Positions 25,260 to 35,403 of a stretch of 55,008 bases of DNA are shown piece after piece (within the stretch, counting starts at the first letter, position 1; each line of letters opens with the position of its first letter). The stretch lies in the NCBI RefSeq assembly GCF_017115165.1, contig NZ_JABXKF010000117.1:1-55008 (forward strand), given 5' to 3'. This DNA is from Nostoc sp. LPT. GTDB taxonomy: Bacteria; Cyanobacteriota; Cyanobacteriia; Cyanobacteriales; Nostocaceae. The notes under the pieces were generated by a model, which was given only the letters and a program-made list of their open reading frames with translations, had not been told where the DNA came from and did not search any database. The position numbers and the translations under genes are program-made.

Positions 25260-26114
25260 TCACAAAGGATTTAACCAAGCTTCATACGCTAGAGTTGTAT
25301 CTGTAACAGTAAGTGTTTGCTCACCCTTACTGTAATGAAGCACGCAAAGATACAAGTGGGAAACATCATTATCTTGTGCCATTTTTTTGATTTCTTCTAC
25401 TTGTTCGACCGTCGCCTGTTCGTTTTCAACAAATCTGTCTACAAACTCACCAAATTTGATTGAAATCGGATTCACCTTGATTTTTGTCTCCCCCTTTAAG
25501 TACTTCTGAGCCATATCGACCAGCATAAATGGTTCTTGGGCATTTCCTGGAGCAAAAGTAACAATCTGCCCATGACCTGCTGCTGTCAGATGATCATCAA
25601 GTTCTTTAAGTATCGCTTCCACAAAATCCAGTCCCCAGATACCAGCAGCAGAATGCAGATAGTGGGTCATTCCTTGTGGCGTAGGCTCGAAAGGCGGATT
25701 AGAGATTATATAATCAAAGCGATCGCCATTTACTGGTTTCCAAATGTCACTGACATCACCATCCCTAATTTCTATCTTGCCTTCTAGACCGTTAGCAAGA
25801 ATATTAAAGCCAGCATAGTTCTTGGCGCGGGGATTGATTTCCAGAGCAGTGACATAAACTGCTCCTGCTCTGAGCGCGCCAATAGATAACACGCCTGATC
25901 CAAGACCGATTTCCAGCACCCGTGCCTCAGCAATCTTTGACTCTATAATTTCATCGAGAAAGAACTGCTGCTCAGGATGTAAAGGAAAGACTTGATCTGG
26001 GTGAGAGTAGCTGACTAAATCGGTAGCAACTGTATATTCTCCTGTAAGCTTTGAGGAAATGGCGCTGATGCGCTGATTACGAAAGTTTGAGCTGATTAAT
26101 TTGTCAATTATCAT
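25260..26114 (-). CDS. SAM-dependent methyltransferase with NPPF motif
   Basis: A 284-residue class I methyltransferase. The SAM-binding motif is VLEIGLGSGVLSIGALRAG, the acidic residue is in TALEINPRA, and the catalytic motif is IISNPPFEPTP. NPP[FY] motifs mark enzymes that methylate amino-nitrogen in bases or side-chain amides (the HemK/RsmC-like group), though small-molecule enzymes can also carry it. It starts ten bases after the carbamoyltransferase in the same operon, so I infer a tailoring methylation of the lipopeptide. Direct evidence is lacking, and a housekeeping or self-resistance role cannot be excluded. Confidence 0.75.
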   Translation of the reverse strand: MIIDKLISSNFRNQRISAISSKLTGEYTVATDLVSYSHPDQVFPLHPEQQFFLDEIIESKIAEARVLEIGLGSGVLSIGALRAGAVYVTALEINPRAKNYAGFNILANGLEGKIEIRDGDVSDIWKPVNGDRFDYIISNPPFEPTPQGMTHYLHSAAGIWGLDFVEAILKELDDHLTAAGHGQIVTFAPGNAQEPFMLVDMAQKYLKGETKIKVNPISIKFGEFVDRFVENEQATVEQVEEIKKMAQDNDVSHLYLCVLHYSKGEQTLTVTDTTLAYEAWLNPL

Positions 26115-26124
26115 AAGTATTGGT

Positions 26125-27825
26125 TCAATTTTTGCGTTCTATTACAAAATCTTGCATGATTAAGGCATCAATCGCCGTGCGCTTAAAAGTTGAGATGGCA
26201 TCTTTAGGCGAGCAGACTATCGGCTCACTATCATTAAACGATGTATTGAGAATTACAGGAACCCCTGTGAGCTGTTCAAATCTTTCAATCAATCGGTGGT
26301 AACTGGGGTTGAGTTCTCTTTCTACTAGTTGTACTCTTGCAGTTCCATCAATATGAACAACAGCAGGAATTTTTTCTCTTTTTTCAGGTCGTACAGGACA
26401 AGTAAATAGCATATACTTTAGACTTTCACTCTGACGACCAATTTCAAACCATTTTTCGGCTTTTTCAGCTAAAACGCTAGGGCCAAAAGGTCGAAAATCT
26501 TCTCGGTGCTTTACCTTTTGGTTGAGCAATTCACGAGTAGTAGCATAGCGCGGATCGGCTAACAAAGAACGATTACCGAGAGCGCGAGGGCCAAATTCCA
26601 TCCGACCTTGAAACCAGCCAACGACCTTACCATCCGCAACCATATCAGCTGCTTCCATCGCACTATCTATTGAGCGTCTAGCAGTTAAACCAGATTCTTC
26701 AATTGCTAACAGGATTTCCTCAGTTGTAAATTCCGGCCCTGTATATGGGGTGAGTTGCGGAGTATGAACTTTTGGTTGATTGCATCGCGTATGATAAGCG
26801 TACAAAGCCGCGCCAACTGCGGTTCCCGCATCATGGGGAGCCGTTGGAACAAAGATATTTTTGAACGGCCCCTTTTCTTTAATTAACCAGTTAGTAACGC
26901 AGTTGAGAGCTACTCCTCCCGAATAGCACAAATTCTCTGATGGACAGAGGCGGTAAAGGTCTTCGACTAATTGCAGCACAGCGCGATCAGTAAATGTTTG
27001 TAAAGAAGCTGCAATGTCTTTGTGATGCTGTTCTATCGGCTCATTTTTCTTTCTACTTTTACCTAGTATTGCTTCTAATAGTTTAAATTCGTCAACGCGA
27101 AAGCGAAGAACCTCTTTTTCTAAGGTAAAGTCTTTATCTGTTATGCGTGCAAACTGAGAAAATGCTTCTTGCATGGTTTCGCTTTGCCCATAAGCTGCTA
27201 GTCCCATTACTTTGCAAGCATCGTATTCTGAAAAACCGAGGAATTGAGCCAGTTTTTCCCATAAAAAACCTAAAGAATGAGGATATTGGATTTCATGTAA
27301 TACACCGAGCCTGTTCCCATTACCATAGGCCATGATCGACGAGGCATTTTCGCCAATGCCATCGATGACTAAAATTGCTGCTTCTTGTAATCCAGAAGGG
27401 AAAAACGTAGAGGCCGCATGGGCAAGATGATGGGGAACCCAAATGAGTTTTTCTGCTACTTGATCGCCCAAAGCTTGAATCAAAGAAAGTTTGACTTGTT
27501 CCAACCCTAAAAGGAATGTTTTTTCCCCTTCTATGCTTCCCCAATCTCCTGGAAGACTGATTGGGTCAATTTCAAAACTTTTCTCGCGGAGCTTAGGATC
27601 AAAAGAGAATGCAATTAAATCGATATCTTCAATATCCAAATTAGCATCTCTTAGACAAAAATTGATGGAATGGATTGGGAGAATGTGAGGATTATCGATG
27701 CGTGCAGCTTTGCCGTGTTTTTTGCGATTAAATCTTTCCTCTTCAACCGCTGACACGATTCGACCATCAATGATACAAGATGCTGCTGATTCATGATAAA
27801 CCGAGTTGATACCTAAAACAATCAT
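26125..27825 (-). CDS. NodU/CmcH-family O-carbamoyltransferase
   Basis: A 566-residue enzyme of the NodU/CmcH/TobZ family, which activates carbamoyl phosphate with ATP and passes the carbamoyl group to a hydroxyl. N-terminal Kae1-like part: MIVLGINSVYHESAASCIID, VPHHLAHAASTF, VIDGIGENAS, CYSGGVALNC. C-terminal YrdC/Sua5-like part: GRMEFGPRALGNRSLLADPR, KHREDFRPFGPSVLAEKA. SxtI of saxitoxin clusters belongs to the same family. It is ten bases downstream of the terminal NRPS and ten upstream of the methyltransferase, so it surely belongs to this operon. The acceptor hydroxyl is not obvious, as no hydroxylase or ketoreductase is visible. Confidence 0.9.
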   Translation of the reverse strand: MIVLGINSVYHESAASCIIDGRIVSAVEEERFNRKKHGKAARIDNPHILPIHSINFCLRDANLDIEDIDLIAFSFDPKLREKSFEIDPISLPGDWGSIEGEKTFLLGLEQVKLSLIQALGDQVAEKLIWVPHHLAHAASTFFPSGLQEAAILVIDGIGENASSIMAYGNGNRLGVLHEIQYPHSLGFLWEKLAQFLGFSEYDACKVMGLAAYGQSETMQEAFSQFARITDKDFTLEKEVLRFRVDEFKLLEAILGKSRKKNEPIEQHHKDIAASLQTFTDRAVLQLVEDLYRLCPSENLCYSGGVALNCVTNWLIKEKGPFKNIFVPTAPHDAGTAVGAALYAYHTRCNQPKVHTPQLTPYTGPEFTTEEILLAIEESGLTARRSIDSAMEAADMVADGKVVGWFQGRMEFGPRALGNRSLLADPRYATTRELLNQKVKHREDFRPFGPSVLAEKAEKWFEIGRQSESLKYMLFTCPVRPEKREKIPAVVHIDGTARVQLVERELNPSYHRLIERFEQLTGVPVILNTSFNDSEPIVCSPKDAISTFKRTAIDALIMQDFVIERKN

Positions 27826-27835
27826 ATGTAGTTCG

Positions 27836-30800
27836 TTAAGTAGGTAGTTGTAAGGAATTTAATTTGTAATCACTTGTGGTTGCCTGTGCCTTCTGAATGC
27901 AAGCTCTCAACTGTTCGGCTAAAATCTGGACGTGGGGTTGAGTCATCATCGTAATATGGTTGCCTGGGACAAAATGGATATCCACAGGTTCACAAGAAAA
28001 CTTGCTCCAACCCCAGGCCGTATCCTGTAAAATTTCAGAAGGAAACTGACTGGTAGGCTCCTCAACGGAAGCCTCGCTGGCGCGCAACAGAGTAATTCGG
28101 GTTGGATAAACCTGTTGTGGCAGATAATCAACTAGATGGTTAGCTTTGAAAACTTGCACCAAATTATTAAGCTGTGTGGTTTGGACGTCAGGAGGCAAGA
28201 TATTAACCATTTGGAAACGCTGTAGAACGCATTTTAGTTGCTCCTTTGGTTCCAAAGGTTGGAGAGTCTCGTAAGAAATATCTAAGTTCTTTGCAAATAC
28301 AATTTCTAGTGCTTTGGCAAACTCAGTCAGCCATTTAGTATCATCCCAATCAGCACCTGTTTTATTTTTCTGATAAGTCGGTGCTTTAGTATCAAAAATG
28401 ACAACTAAAGCAACCAGATGCCCCTGATGAAGCAACTGTTGCGCCATTTCAAAAGCTACTTTACCTCCAAAAGAATGTCCTCCTAAAAAATACGGTCCTT
28501 GGGGCTGAACAGCCTGTATTGCTTGAATGTAGTGGGCAGCTATATCCTCAACTTGGGTGATTGGCTGCAATCCTCCATCCAAATTGTTTGCTTGGAAACT
28601 GTATAACGGTTGGTCTGGGCCTAGATAACGGGCTAAGTTATAGAAGTAGAAAGGATAGCCACCAGCTCCTGGAAGACTGAAGAAAGGCAAGTTGGAACCG
28701 TTTGGCTGAATTGCTACCAAGGGAGAGTAACAAGAAGAAACCGAATCTTGTTGCAGGATAGTCGCTAACTGTTCAATAGTTGGGTTTTGGAAGAGGGTTA
28801 CTAAAGGAACATCTTTAAGTAGCTGTTGCTTAATTCGAGCCATTAAGTAAGTAGCTAAAAGAGAATGACCACCGAGGTCAAAAAAGTTATCTTGTACTCC
28901 CACCTTGTCAACCTTGAGAATCTTTGACCAGATTTGCGTTAATTGCAGTTCTAAATTGTTACGTGGTGCAACAAATCTGTCCGAGTTACTGCTTTGGGAT
29001 GGTGCAGGCATTGCGCGGCGGTCTATCTTGCCGTTAGGGGTAAGGGGTAGGGCTTCCAGGATGACTATTGTATTTGGCACCATATAAAGAGGCAGCTTTG
29101 TTTTCAGGAATTGTCGCAATTCGCTGGTTGTCAGTGTTACCTCTGGATGCGGCACCACGTAAGCGACTAAGCGTTTATCCCCGGTCATGTCTTCACGGGC
29201 GATCGCACAAGATGCCTGCACATGCCCATGTTGGCTCAGTACTGCTTCTATTTCTCCCAACTCAATGCGGAAGCCCCGCACCTTCACCTGATTGTCAATG
29301 CGTCCTAAGTACTCAATATTACCATCATTTAAGTAACGTGCTAAATCCCCAGTTTTATAAAGGCGATCGGAAGAGGCAGAGGGGCAGAGGGGATAGGGGG
29401 CAGAGGGGAAAGACTGCTGCAATTTCTCTTCTGCTCCTCTGCTCCCCTGCTCCCTGCTCACTGAGCGAAGCCGAAGTGCTGCCCCCCTGCCTCTTCTGAA
29501 GGGGTTGGGGATGAATTTCTCTTTGGTTAACTCTGGTCGATTGAGGTAGCCTCGTGCTAATCCTGCACCACCGATGTGTAATTCTCCTGGTATACCTACG
29601 GGGACTGGCTGTAAATATTGGTCAAGGATGTAGATTTGCGTGTTGGCTATTGGGCGACCGATGGTTGGTAAGTCAGTCGTGCCTTTTTCTATCAAGCTAA
29701 ATGTAGAGTAAGTGGTGTCTTCTGAGGGGCCATAAAGATTGAATACACGCTCGACTTGACTGTCCTGATAAATTTGCTGCACAAGTTGATTTTGCAGAGG
29801 TTCACCAGCTAAATTAACTGTACATACTTGCTTAGGTAAATTATTCTCTTGAATTAACTGGGCGATCGCCGAAGGAACTGTATTAATTAGAGTAACTTGG
29901 TTGGCACTGGTAATAGTAGATAAATGTAAAGCATTTTCAGCTAAAATGACTTTTCCTCCCACGCTCAGAGTTACAAACAATTCAAAAACCGAAAGGTCAA
30001 AACAGATAGAGGTAGAAGCTAAGACACCAGAAAGTTCTAAGGGTGTAAAAACCTCTTGCGCCCAACTCACCAAAGCAACTGGACTGTGATGCTCTATGGC
30101 TACTGCCTTTGGTCTACCTGTAGAACCGGAGGTATAAAGTACGTAGGCTAGGTTTGATGGTTTGACCTCACTGGCTTGATAAATTTCGTTGGCTAGAGCA
30201 AACTCCTGAGCGTTATTATCCAAATAGACGAGGTGAGCTTGATGTTGGGGTAGTTTATCAAGTAGCTTTTGTTGAGTCAGCAGCACTCTCACTTGAGCAT
30301 CTTCTAACATAAAGCTCAAGCGTTCAGTAGGATAGTTTGGATCAAGTGGCACATAAGCTCCACCCGCTTTGAGAATCCCTAATAGTCCCACTACCATCTC
30401 TAAAGAACGCTCTACACAAATACCGACTAGTACATCTGGTTTTACACCCAGAGTTTGTAGGTAGTGCGCCAACTGGTTAGCACGGCAGTTTAATTCGCGG
30501 TATGTAAGATGTTGATTTTCATATACCACTGCCACAGCATTGGGAGTACTCAAATACTGCTCCTCAAACAACTGATGAATACATTTATCCTGGGGATAGT
30601 TGGACTGGGTATTGTTCCAGTCAACTAATAACTGCTGTTGCTCAACTTCTGTCAGCAGAGGCAATTGTGAAATCCGCTCTTTGGGGTTAGCAACAATTCC
30701 TTCAAGCAATGTTTGGAAATGCCCACTCATCCGCTCGATAGTGCGCTGATCAAACAAATCAGTATTGTACTCCCACACACCCAATAGTCCGGTCGATGTG

Positions 30801-33800
30801 TTTGCCATTGCTAAGGTAAGATCAAACTTTGCAGTTGTCCTTTCTACTATCAATGGACTGAAACTTAACTCAGCAAGCTCTACTTCAGACATGGGAGTAT
30901 TTTGCAAGACAAACATTACCTGAAATAGGGGTGTATGGCTTAAATTCCGTTCTGGCTGCAATGCTTCCACCAGCATTTCAAACGGCAAATCCTGATGACC
31001 ATAGGCGAAGAGAGCCATTTCCCGAACTCGCACCAGTAATTCTGAGAAACTGGGATCGCCTGAGACATCAGTACGCAAAACTAAAGTATTGACAAAAAAG
31101 CCAATTAACCTTTCTATTTCACTGCGATTACGGTTCGCAATTGGTGTCCCCACCAAAATGTCTTCTGTACCTGTATAGCGCAAAAGTAATGTATCAAACG
31201 CTGCCAACAGCGTCATGAACAACGTAACTCCTTGTTGCTGACTCAATTGTGTCAGCCCACTAGTGAGCTTCTGTGAGAGTACAAACTCTTGATATGCCCC
31301 ATTGAAGGTTTGCACCGCTTTTCGGGGTCGGTCTGTGGGTAGAGACAACAAAGCGGGTGCTGAAGCTAGTTGTTTTTGCCAGTAACTCAATTGGGTTTGC
31401 AGTACCTCGCCTTGCAACCAGTGTCTTTGCCAGATGGCGAAATCTGCATACTGAATCGGCAGTGGCGCTAAAGGTGAAAGCTGACCTTGAGAATAAGCAT
31501 TGTAAAGGGCTGCTAGTTCCTGGACAAATACACCTATTGACCAAGCATCACTGACAATGTGATGCATACATACAAACAATCTATGTTCTGTCTCGGACAA
31601 TACTACTAATTTTGCTCTGACTAATGCTTCATTTGCTAGGTCAAAGGGTTGAATAGCTTGTTGTTGCCCTAATTGCTGTGTTGCGATTTCTTGCTCGGTT
31701 GTTGGCAGATGTTTCAAGTCAACTACTGATACTGTCCAATTCGTTTCTGTTTGAACGATTTGAGTTGGTTGTCCTTCAACTATGATGAAGTTGGTGCGTA
31801 AGGCTTCGTGGCGAGCAATAATTTCTTGTAAGCTTTGTTCTAAAGCTGGGACTTGCAGAGTTCCTTCGAGTCGCAAAGCCATAGGAATATTATAGAAGGC
31901 ACTGTTTGGCTCTAACTGGTCTAAAAACCACAGCCGAGTTTGGGCAAATGACAGTGGTAGTTGTGCATTCTTTGCCCTTGGTAAAATAGGTGGTGCAGAA
32001 AGTTCTAAGTTTTGTTGCTGTAACTGCCCAATTAGATGCGCTAATTCGGCTAGTGTCGCGGCTGCAAAAACGCTACGCAAAGGGATTTCTACTCTGAGAC
32101 TGTTGCGGATGCGGGAGAGCAACTGAGTTGCTAGTAGTGAGTTTCCACCAAGTTCAAAGAAGTTATCATGTATGCCTACTTGTTCTAGTTTGAGGACATC
32201 AGCCCAAATGAGTGCTAGTATTTCTTCGATTGGGCTACGTGGAGCGACATATTTGTCTGATAGTTCCTGAGCTAAATTGGGGGAAGGCAAGGCACGGCGG
32301 TCTATCTTACCGTTGGGTGTTAGTGGCAAACTATCTAAGAATACAAAACTTGAAGGTATCATGTACTGTGGCAGCTTAGTGGAGAGAAAGCCTCGGATCT
32401 CACTAATGGTGGCTACTGACTTCTGATTCAAGATCACGTAAGCCACTAAGCATTGATCGGTAAGAACATCTTCACGGGCAATTACTACAGTCTGATCTAC
32501 AGATGGGTGTTGTGCTAATACTGTCTCAATTTCCCCAAGCTCAATGCGTATCCCACGGATCTTGACTTGATGATCTTGGCGACCGAGAATTTCTAGAGAG
32601 CCATCTAAATGATAGCGTCCGCGATCACCTGTATAGTACAGCAAATCTCCTTCGTCATTTTGAAAGGGGTTTTTGACAAATCGAGAACGCTTTTCTTCTT
32701 TTGCGTTAATGTAGCCCAAACTGTGGAATGGTGTCCGCAAAACAATCTCACCCAGTTCACCAATGCCGCACTGTTGGTGATTTTGGTTAAAGACTAGTGC
32801 TTGAGTTTCAGGAATCGGCCATCCCACTGGCTGTACCCCTACTATGGGTTCGCTAGGTACTTGGTAATAACACTTTGCTAAAGTTGTCTCTGTCGGCCCA
32901 TAGAGATTGACAATTTCACCTGCTTGTGGAAAAGCATCCCGCCACCGCAGTACAAGTGTGTCTTTGAGAGGTTCTCCGGCCAAGAATAACCAGCGTAAAT
33001 TACTTAGAGAGACTTCTGAGGGTATATTAACTAACCATGATTGTGCCAAGGAAGGTACTGTGTGGAGAACAGAAATCTGCTCACGTTCCAAGTAACACAG
33101 AATTTTTGTCGGTTCTAAGTTCTCTCCTTCTGCTGGCAAACACAAGGTTGCACCACTGGTCAAAGGTAAGAAGATATCTCTGAGGACGACATCAAAGGAT
33201 AACCCAGTCAGTTGGGCAATGCGGTCTTGTTGCCCAATTCCAAAGGTCTGTCTTTGCCAGTTGAGAAAATGCGCCATCCCTTTGTGACACCCCAACACTC
33301 CTTTAGGAACGCCAGTAGTACCAGAAGTAAAGAAAATATAGGCTGGATCATCAGCAGATATTTCCGGCAGGGGTATTGTGTGACTGCTTTTATTGAGAGA
33401 ATTTATGGTCAATCCTGTGTCTGGATTTACACAGATGATAGTTAAAGACTGCCATATCTCCAGGTCTTCTGGGGGTTGACTATCAGCGTACAATATGTTA
33501 GTAGCTTTAGCTTCTTGAAGCATCAGCCGTTGGCGATCGCTAGGAAGTTGGGGATCGAGGGTCAGTAACACTCCTCCACTCAAGAGGACGGCGATCATAC
33601 TGGCAATCAGCCCCAAGCTTGGTGTTCCATACACGGCTACGACATCTCCCCGCTCGACTCCGTGGCTCAACATCACCTGTGCTAAAGCTTGAGCTATTTT
33701 GCCCAATTCCCAATAGTTCCAAGTGCGAGATTCTTGACACAATGCTGACTGTTCTGGGGTGCTATTTACCCAAGAGGTAAACGTTGTTGTGACTAATTCG

Positions 33801-35401
33801 TATTCTGATTCTGGCAAAACTGTTCTGGGATTTGGCAGCAGAAGTTGGGCTTGTGGTGTCACAAGAGAATAGGAAGCGATCGCACTATCAGGAGCAGCAA
33901 TAATCTGACTCAGCAAATGATGGAATTGTTGCAGCATTTCCACCATTCGTTCTGAAGAAAATAGGTCATTATTATAGACTAATTCCAGTTTTATTCCTTG
34001 TTCTCGTTCTGTAATATATAGGCTTAAGTCAAACTTGGAAGCTTCTGCTGTTGGAATTGATATAGGTTCTACAGATAATCCAGACAGTTCTAATTGATTG
34101 TCCCCCAAGTTAAGTAGATTAAACCACACTTGGAAAATGGGATGATGGCTAAGATTCCGTTCTGGCTGCAATGCTTCCACTAACATTTCAAAAGGTAAAT
34201 CTTGATGAGCATACGCTCCCAAGCACACTTCTCGCACCTGCGCTAGTAACTGCCTAAAACTGGGATTATCTCCCAAGTAGGTATGCAACACAAGGCTATT
34301 GACAAAAAAACCAATCAGTCCTTCAGTTTCTGCACGGTTGCGATTGGCAATCGGTGTACCTATGCAAATATCATCCTGCCCACTATAACGCCATAGCAAT
34401 GTTTGGAATGCTGCTAACAGCGTCATAAACAAGGTAACACTTTCTTTTTGACTCAATTGTATGAGCGCAACACTTAGCTTCTGTGAGAGTGCAAACTCTT
34501 GACTTGCACCGTGGAAAGTTTGTACAGCAGGTCTGGATCGGTCTGTAGGTAACGACAATAAAGCTGGTGCATTTGCCAGTTTTTGTTGCCAGTAAGTTAG
34601 TTTGGTTTGCAGTACATCCCCTTGCAACCACTGTCTCTGCCAAACCGCAAAGTCAGCATACTGGATGGGTAATTCAGCTAGAGGGTAGGGTAATCCTTGA
34701 GTGAAAGCTTCATACAGTTGAGATAACTCACGGACGAAGATGTTAGAAGACCAGCCATCATAGATAATGTGATGTATCTTCAACAGGAAGATATATTCTT
34801 GCTCACCCAATTGCAGTAGGGTGAATTGTAATAAAGGCCCGACAACCAGATCAAAAGGCTTGGATGCTTCAGCAGCCGCTATTTGTTGAATTTGATCAGT
34901 TTGCTCTTGGGCTGACAACCCTTGCCTGTCTATGACTGGCACAGTTAAGGTAGTGGCAGGAGCAATACTCTGGAAAGGTTTTCCGTTTACCGTTGGGAAA
35001 GTGGTTCTTAAGACTTCGTGACGACGAATCAGTTCACTGAGACTCTGCTCCAATGCAGCTATATTGAGCGACCCGCTTAACCGTAGAACCAGTAGCATAT
35101 TGCTAAGATGATTGTCGGGTAACAACTGTTGCAAAAACCAGAGTTGCTGTTGAGCAAAAGATAGTGGTAGTTCGCCGTCTTTTGGCACTCTTTGAATAGG
35201 CAAGTGATTATTAGAAGCTTTAACCTGCTTTGCCTGTTGTAATAAAAAAATAATTTCTGTTTTGCGCTCAGCTATTTCCTGTCGCAGCATTGGATTTAAC
35301 ACCCCTTCAGGTGCGTGACAGCGCAAGCGCTCGCCATCGGTTTCTAGGTTAATATTCAAGCTACTCAGGTGAGAAAGGAATTCAACGGTACTGTTAGCCA
35401 T
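27836..35401 (-). CDS. two-module NRPS with thioesterase (C-A-PCP-C-A-PCP-TE)
   Basis: The final synthetase. I start it at the ATG at 35401 (MANSTVEFLSHLSSLN), two bases after the upstream stop and preceded by GGAG; the frame stays open 20 codons further. Residues 1-55 form a TubC-type docking domain. C1 is about 75-500 (HHIIYDG), A1 about 550-1040 (FFTSGTTGVPKG), PCP1 about 1060-1120 (GGNSLL), C2 about 1150-1570 (HHIVSDAW), A2 about 1630-2125 (YTSGSTGRPKA), PCP2 about 2140-2210 (GGHSLL), TE about 2235-2521 (GHSFGG; histidine in GNHITM). By eye the A1 code is DVRHFALLAK, which I cannot assign. The A2 code is DLFNNALTYK, known for alanine. No epimerase is seen. A2 carries a repeat-derived insertion of about 48 residues before RLYKTGDLARYL. 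Confidence 0.92.
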   Translation of the reverse strand: MANSTVEFLSHLSSLNINLETDGERLRCHAPEGVLNPMLRQEIAERKTEIIFLLQQAKQVKASNNHLPIQRVPKDGELPLSFAQQQLWFLQQLLPDNHLSNMLLVLRLSGSLNIAALEQSLSELIRRHEVLRTTFPTVNGKPFQSIAPATTLTVPVIDRQGLSAQEQTDQIQQIAAAEASKPFDLVVGPLLQFTLLQLGEQEYIFLLKIHHIIYDGWSSNIFVRELSQLYEAFTQGLPYPLAELPIQYADFAVWQRQWLQGDVLQTKLTYWQQKLANAPALLSLPTDRSRPAVQTFHGASQEFALSQKLSVALIQLSQKESVTLFMTLLAAFQTLLWRYSGQDDICIGTPIANRNRAETEGLIGFFVNSLVLHTYLGDNPSFRQLLAQVREVCLGAYAHQDLPFEMLVEALQPERNLSHHPIFQVWFNLLNLGDNQLELSGLSVEPISIPTAEASKFDLSLYITEREQGIKLELVYNNDLFSSERMVEMLQQFHHLLSQIIAAPDSAIASYSLVTPQAQLLLPNPRTVLPESEYELVTTTFTSWVNSTPEQSALCQESRTWNYWELGKIAQALAQVMLSHGVERGDVVAVYGTPSLGLIASMIAVLLSGGVLLTLDPQLPSDRQRLMLQEAKATNILYADSQPPEDLEIWQSLTIICVNPDTGLTINSLNKSSHTIPLPEISADDPAYIFFTSGTTGVPKGVLGCHKGMAHFLNWQRQTFGIGQQDRIAQLTGLSFDVVLRDIFLPLTSGATLCLPAEGENLEPTKILCYLEREQISVLHTVPSLAQSWLVNIPSEVSLSNLRWLFLAGEPLKDTLVLRWRDAFPQAGEIVNLYGPTETTLAKCYYQVPSEPIVGVQPVGWPIPETQALVFNQNHQQCGIGELGEIVLRTPFHSLGYINAKEEKRSRFVKNPFQNDEGDLLYYTGDRGRYHLDGSLEILGRQDHQVKIRGIRIELGEIETVLAQHPSVDQTVVIAREDVLTDQCLVAYVILNQKSVATISEIRGFLSTKLPQYMIPSSFVFLDSLPLTPNGKIDRRALPSPNLAQELSDKYVAPRSPIEEILALIWADVLKLEQVGIHDNFFELGGNSLLATQLLSRIRNSLRVEIPLRSVFAAATLAELAHLIGQLQQQNLELSAPPILPRAKNAQLPLSFAQTRLWFLDQLEPNSAFYNIPMALRLEGTLQVPALEQSLQEIIARHEALRTNFIIVEGQPTQIVQTETNWTVSVVDLKHLPTTEQEIATQQLGQQQAIQPFDLANEALVRAKLVVLSETEHRLFVCMHHIVSDAWSIGVFVQELAALYNAYSQGQLSPLAPLPIQYADFAIWQRHWLQGEVLQTQLSYWQKQLASAPALLSLPTDRPRKAVQTFNGAYQEFVLSQKLTSGLTQLSQQQGVTLFMTLLAAFDTLLLRYTGTEDILVGTPIANRNRSEIERLIGFFVNTLVLRTDVSGDPSFSELLVRVREMALFAYGHQDLPFEMLVEALQPERNLSHTPLFQVMFVLQNTPMSEVELAELSFSPLIVERTTAKFDLTLAMANTSTGLLGVWEYNTDLFDQRTIERMSGHFQTLLEGIVANPKERISQLPLLTEVEQQQLLVDWNNTQSNYPQDKCIHQLFEEQYLSTPNAVAVVYENQHLTYRELNCRANQLAHYLQTLGVKPDVLVGICVERSLEMVVGLLGILKAGGAYVPLDPNYPTERLSFMLEDAQVRVLLTQQKLLDKLPQHQAHLVYLDNNAQEFALANEIYQASEVKPSNLAYVLYTSGSTGRPKAVAIEHHSPVALVSWAQEVFTPLELSGVLASTSICFDLSVFELFVTLSVGGKVILAENALHLSTITSANQVTLINTVPSAIAQLIQENNLPKQVCTVNLAGEPLQNQLVQQIYQDSQVERVFNLYGPSEDTTYSTFSLIEKGTTDLPTIGRPIANTQIYILDQYLQPVPVGIPGELHIGGAGLARGYLNRPELTKEKFIPNPFRRGRGAALRLRSVSREQGSRGAEEKLQQSFPSAPYPLCPSASSDRLYKTGDLARYLNDGNIEYLGRIDNQVKVRGFRIELGEIEAVLSQHGHVQASCAIAREDMTGDKRLVAYVVPHPEVTLTTSELRQFLKTKLPLYMVPNTIVILEALPLTPNGKIDRRAMPAPSQSSNSDRFVAPRNNLELQLTQIWSKILKVDKVGVQDNFFDLGGHSLLATYLMARIKQQLLKDVPLVTLFQNPTIEQLATILQQDSVSSCYSPLVAIQPNGSNLPFFSLPGAGGYPFYFYNLARYLGPDQPLYSFQANNLDGGLQPITQVEDIAAHYIQAIQAVQPQGPYFLGGHSFGGKVAFEMAQQLLHQGHLVALVVIFDTKAPTYQKNKTGADWDDTKWLTEFAKALEIVFAKNLDISYETLQPLEPKEQLKCVLQRFQMVNILPPDVQTTQLNNLVQVFKANHLVDYLPQQVYPTRITLLRASEASVEEPTSQFPSEILQDTAWGWSKFSCEPVDIHFVPGNHITMMTQPHVQILAEQLRACIQKAQATTSDYKLNSLQLPT
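29372..29515. repeat. repeat-derived insertion in the alanine A domain
   Basis: A GC-rich, purine/pyrimidine-biased tract (repeated GAGGGGCAGAGGGG type on the plus strand) plus the palindrome arm actgagcgaagccgaagtgc at 29460-29479. It encodes RRGRGAALRLRSVSREQG and a further low-complexity segment, in frame, between FIPNPF and RLYKTGD. Other A domains here have only about ten residues at that point. Confidence 0.75.
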
Positions 35402-35403
35402 GC

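Noticed and set aside
29068..29499. 143-residue plus-strand open frame
   Set aside because: Antisense to the alanine A domain; it stays open only because of the repeat-derived GC-rich insertion there.
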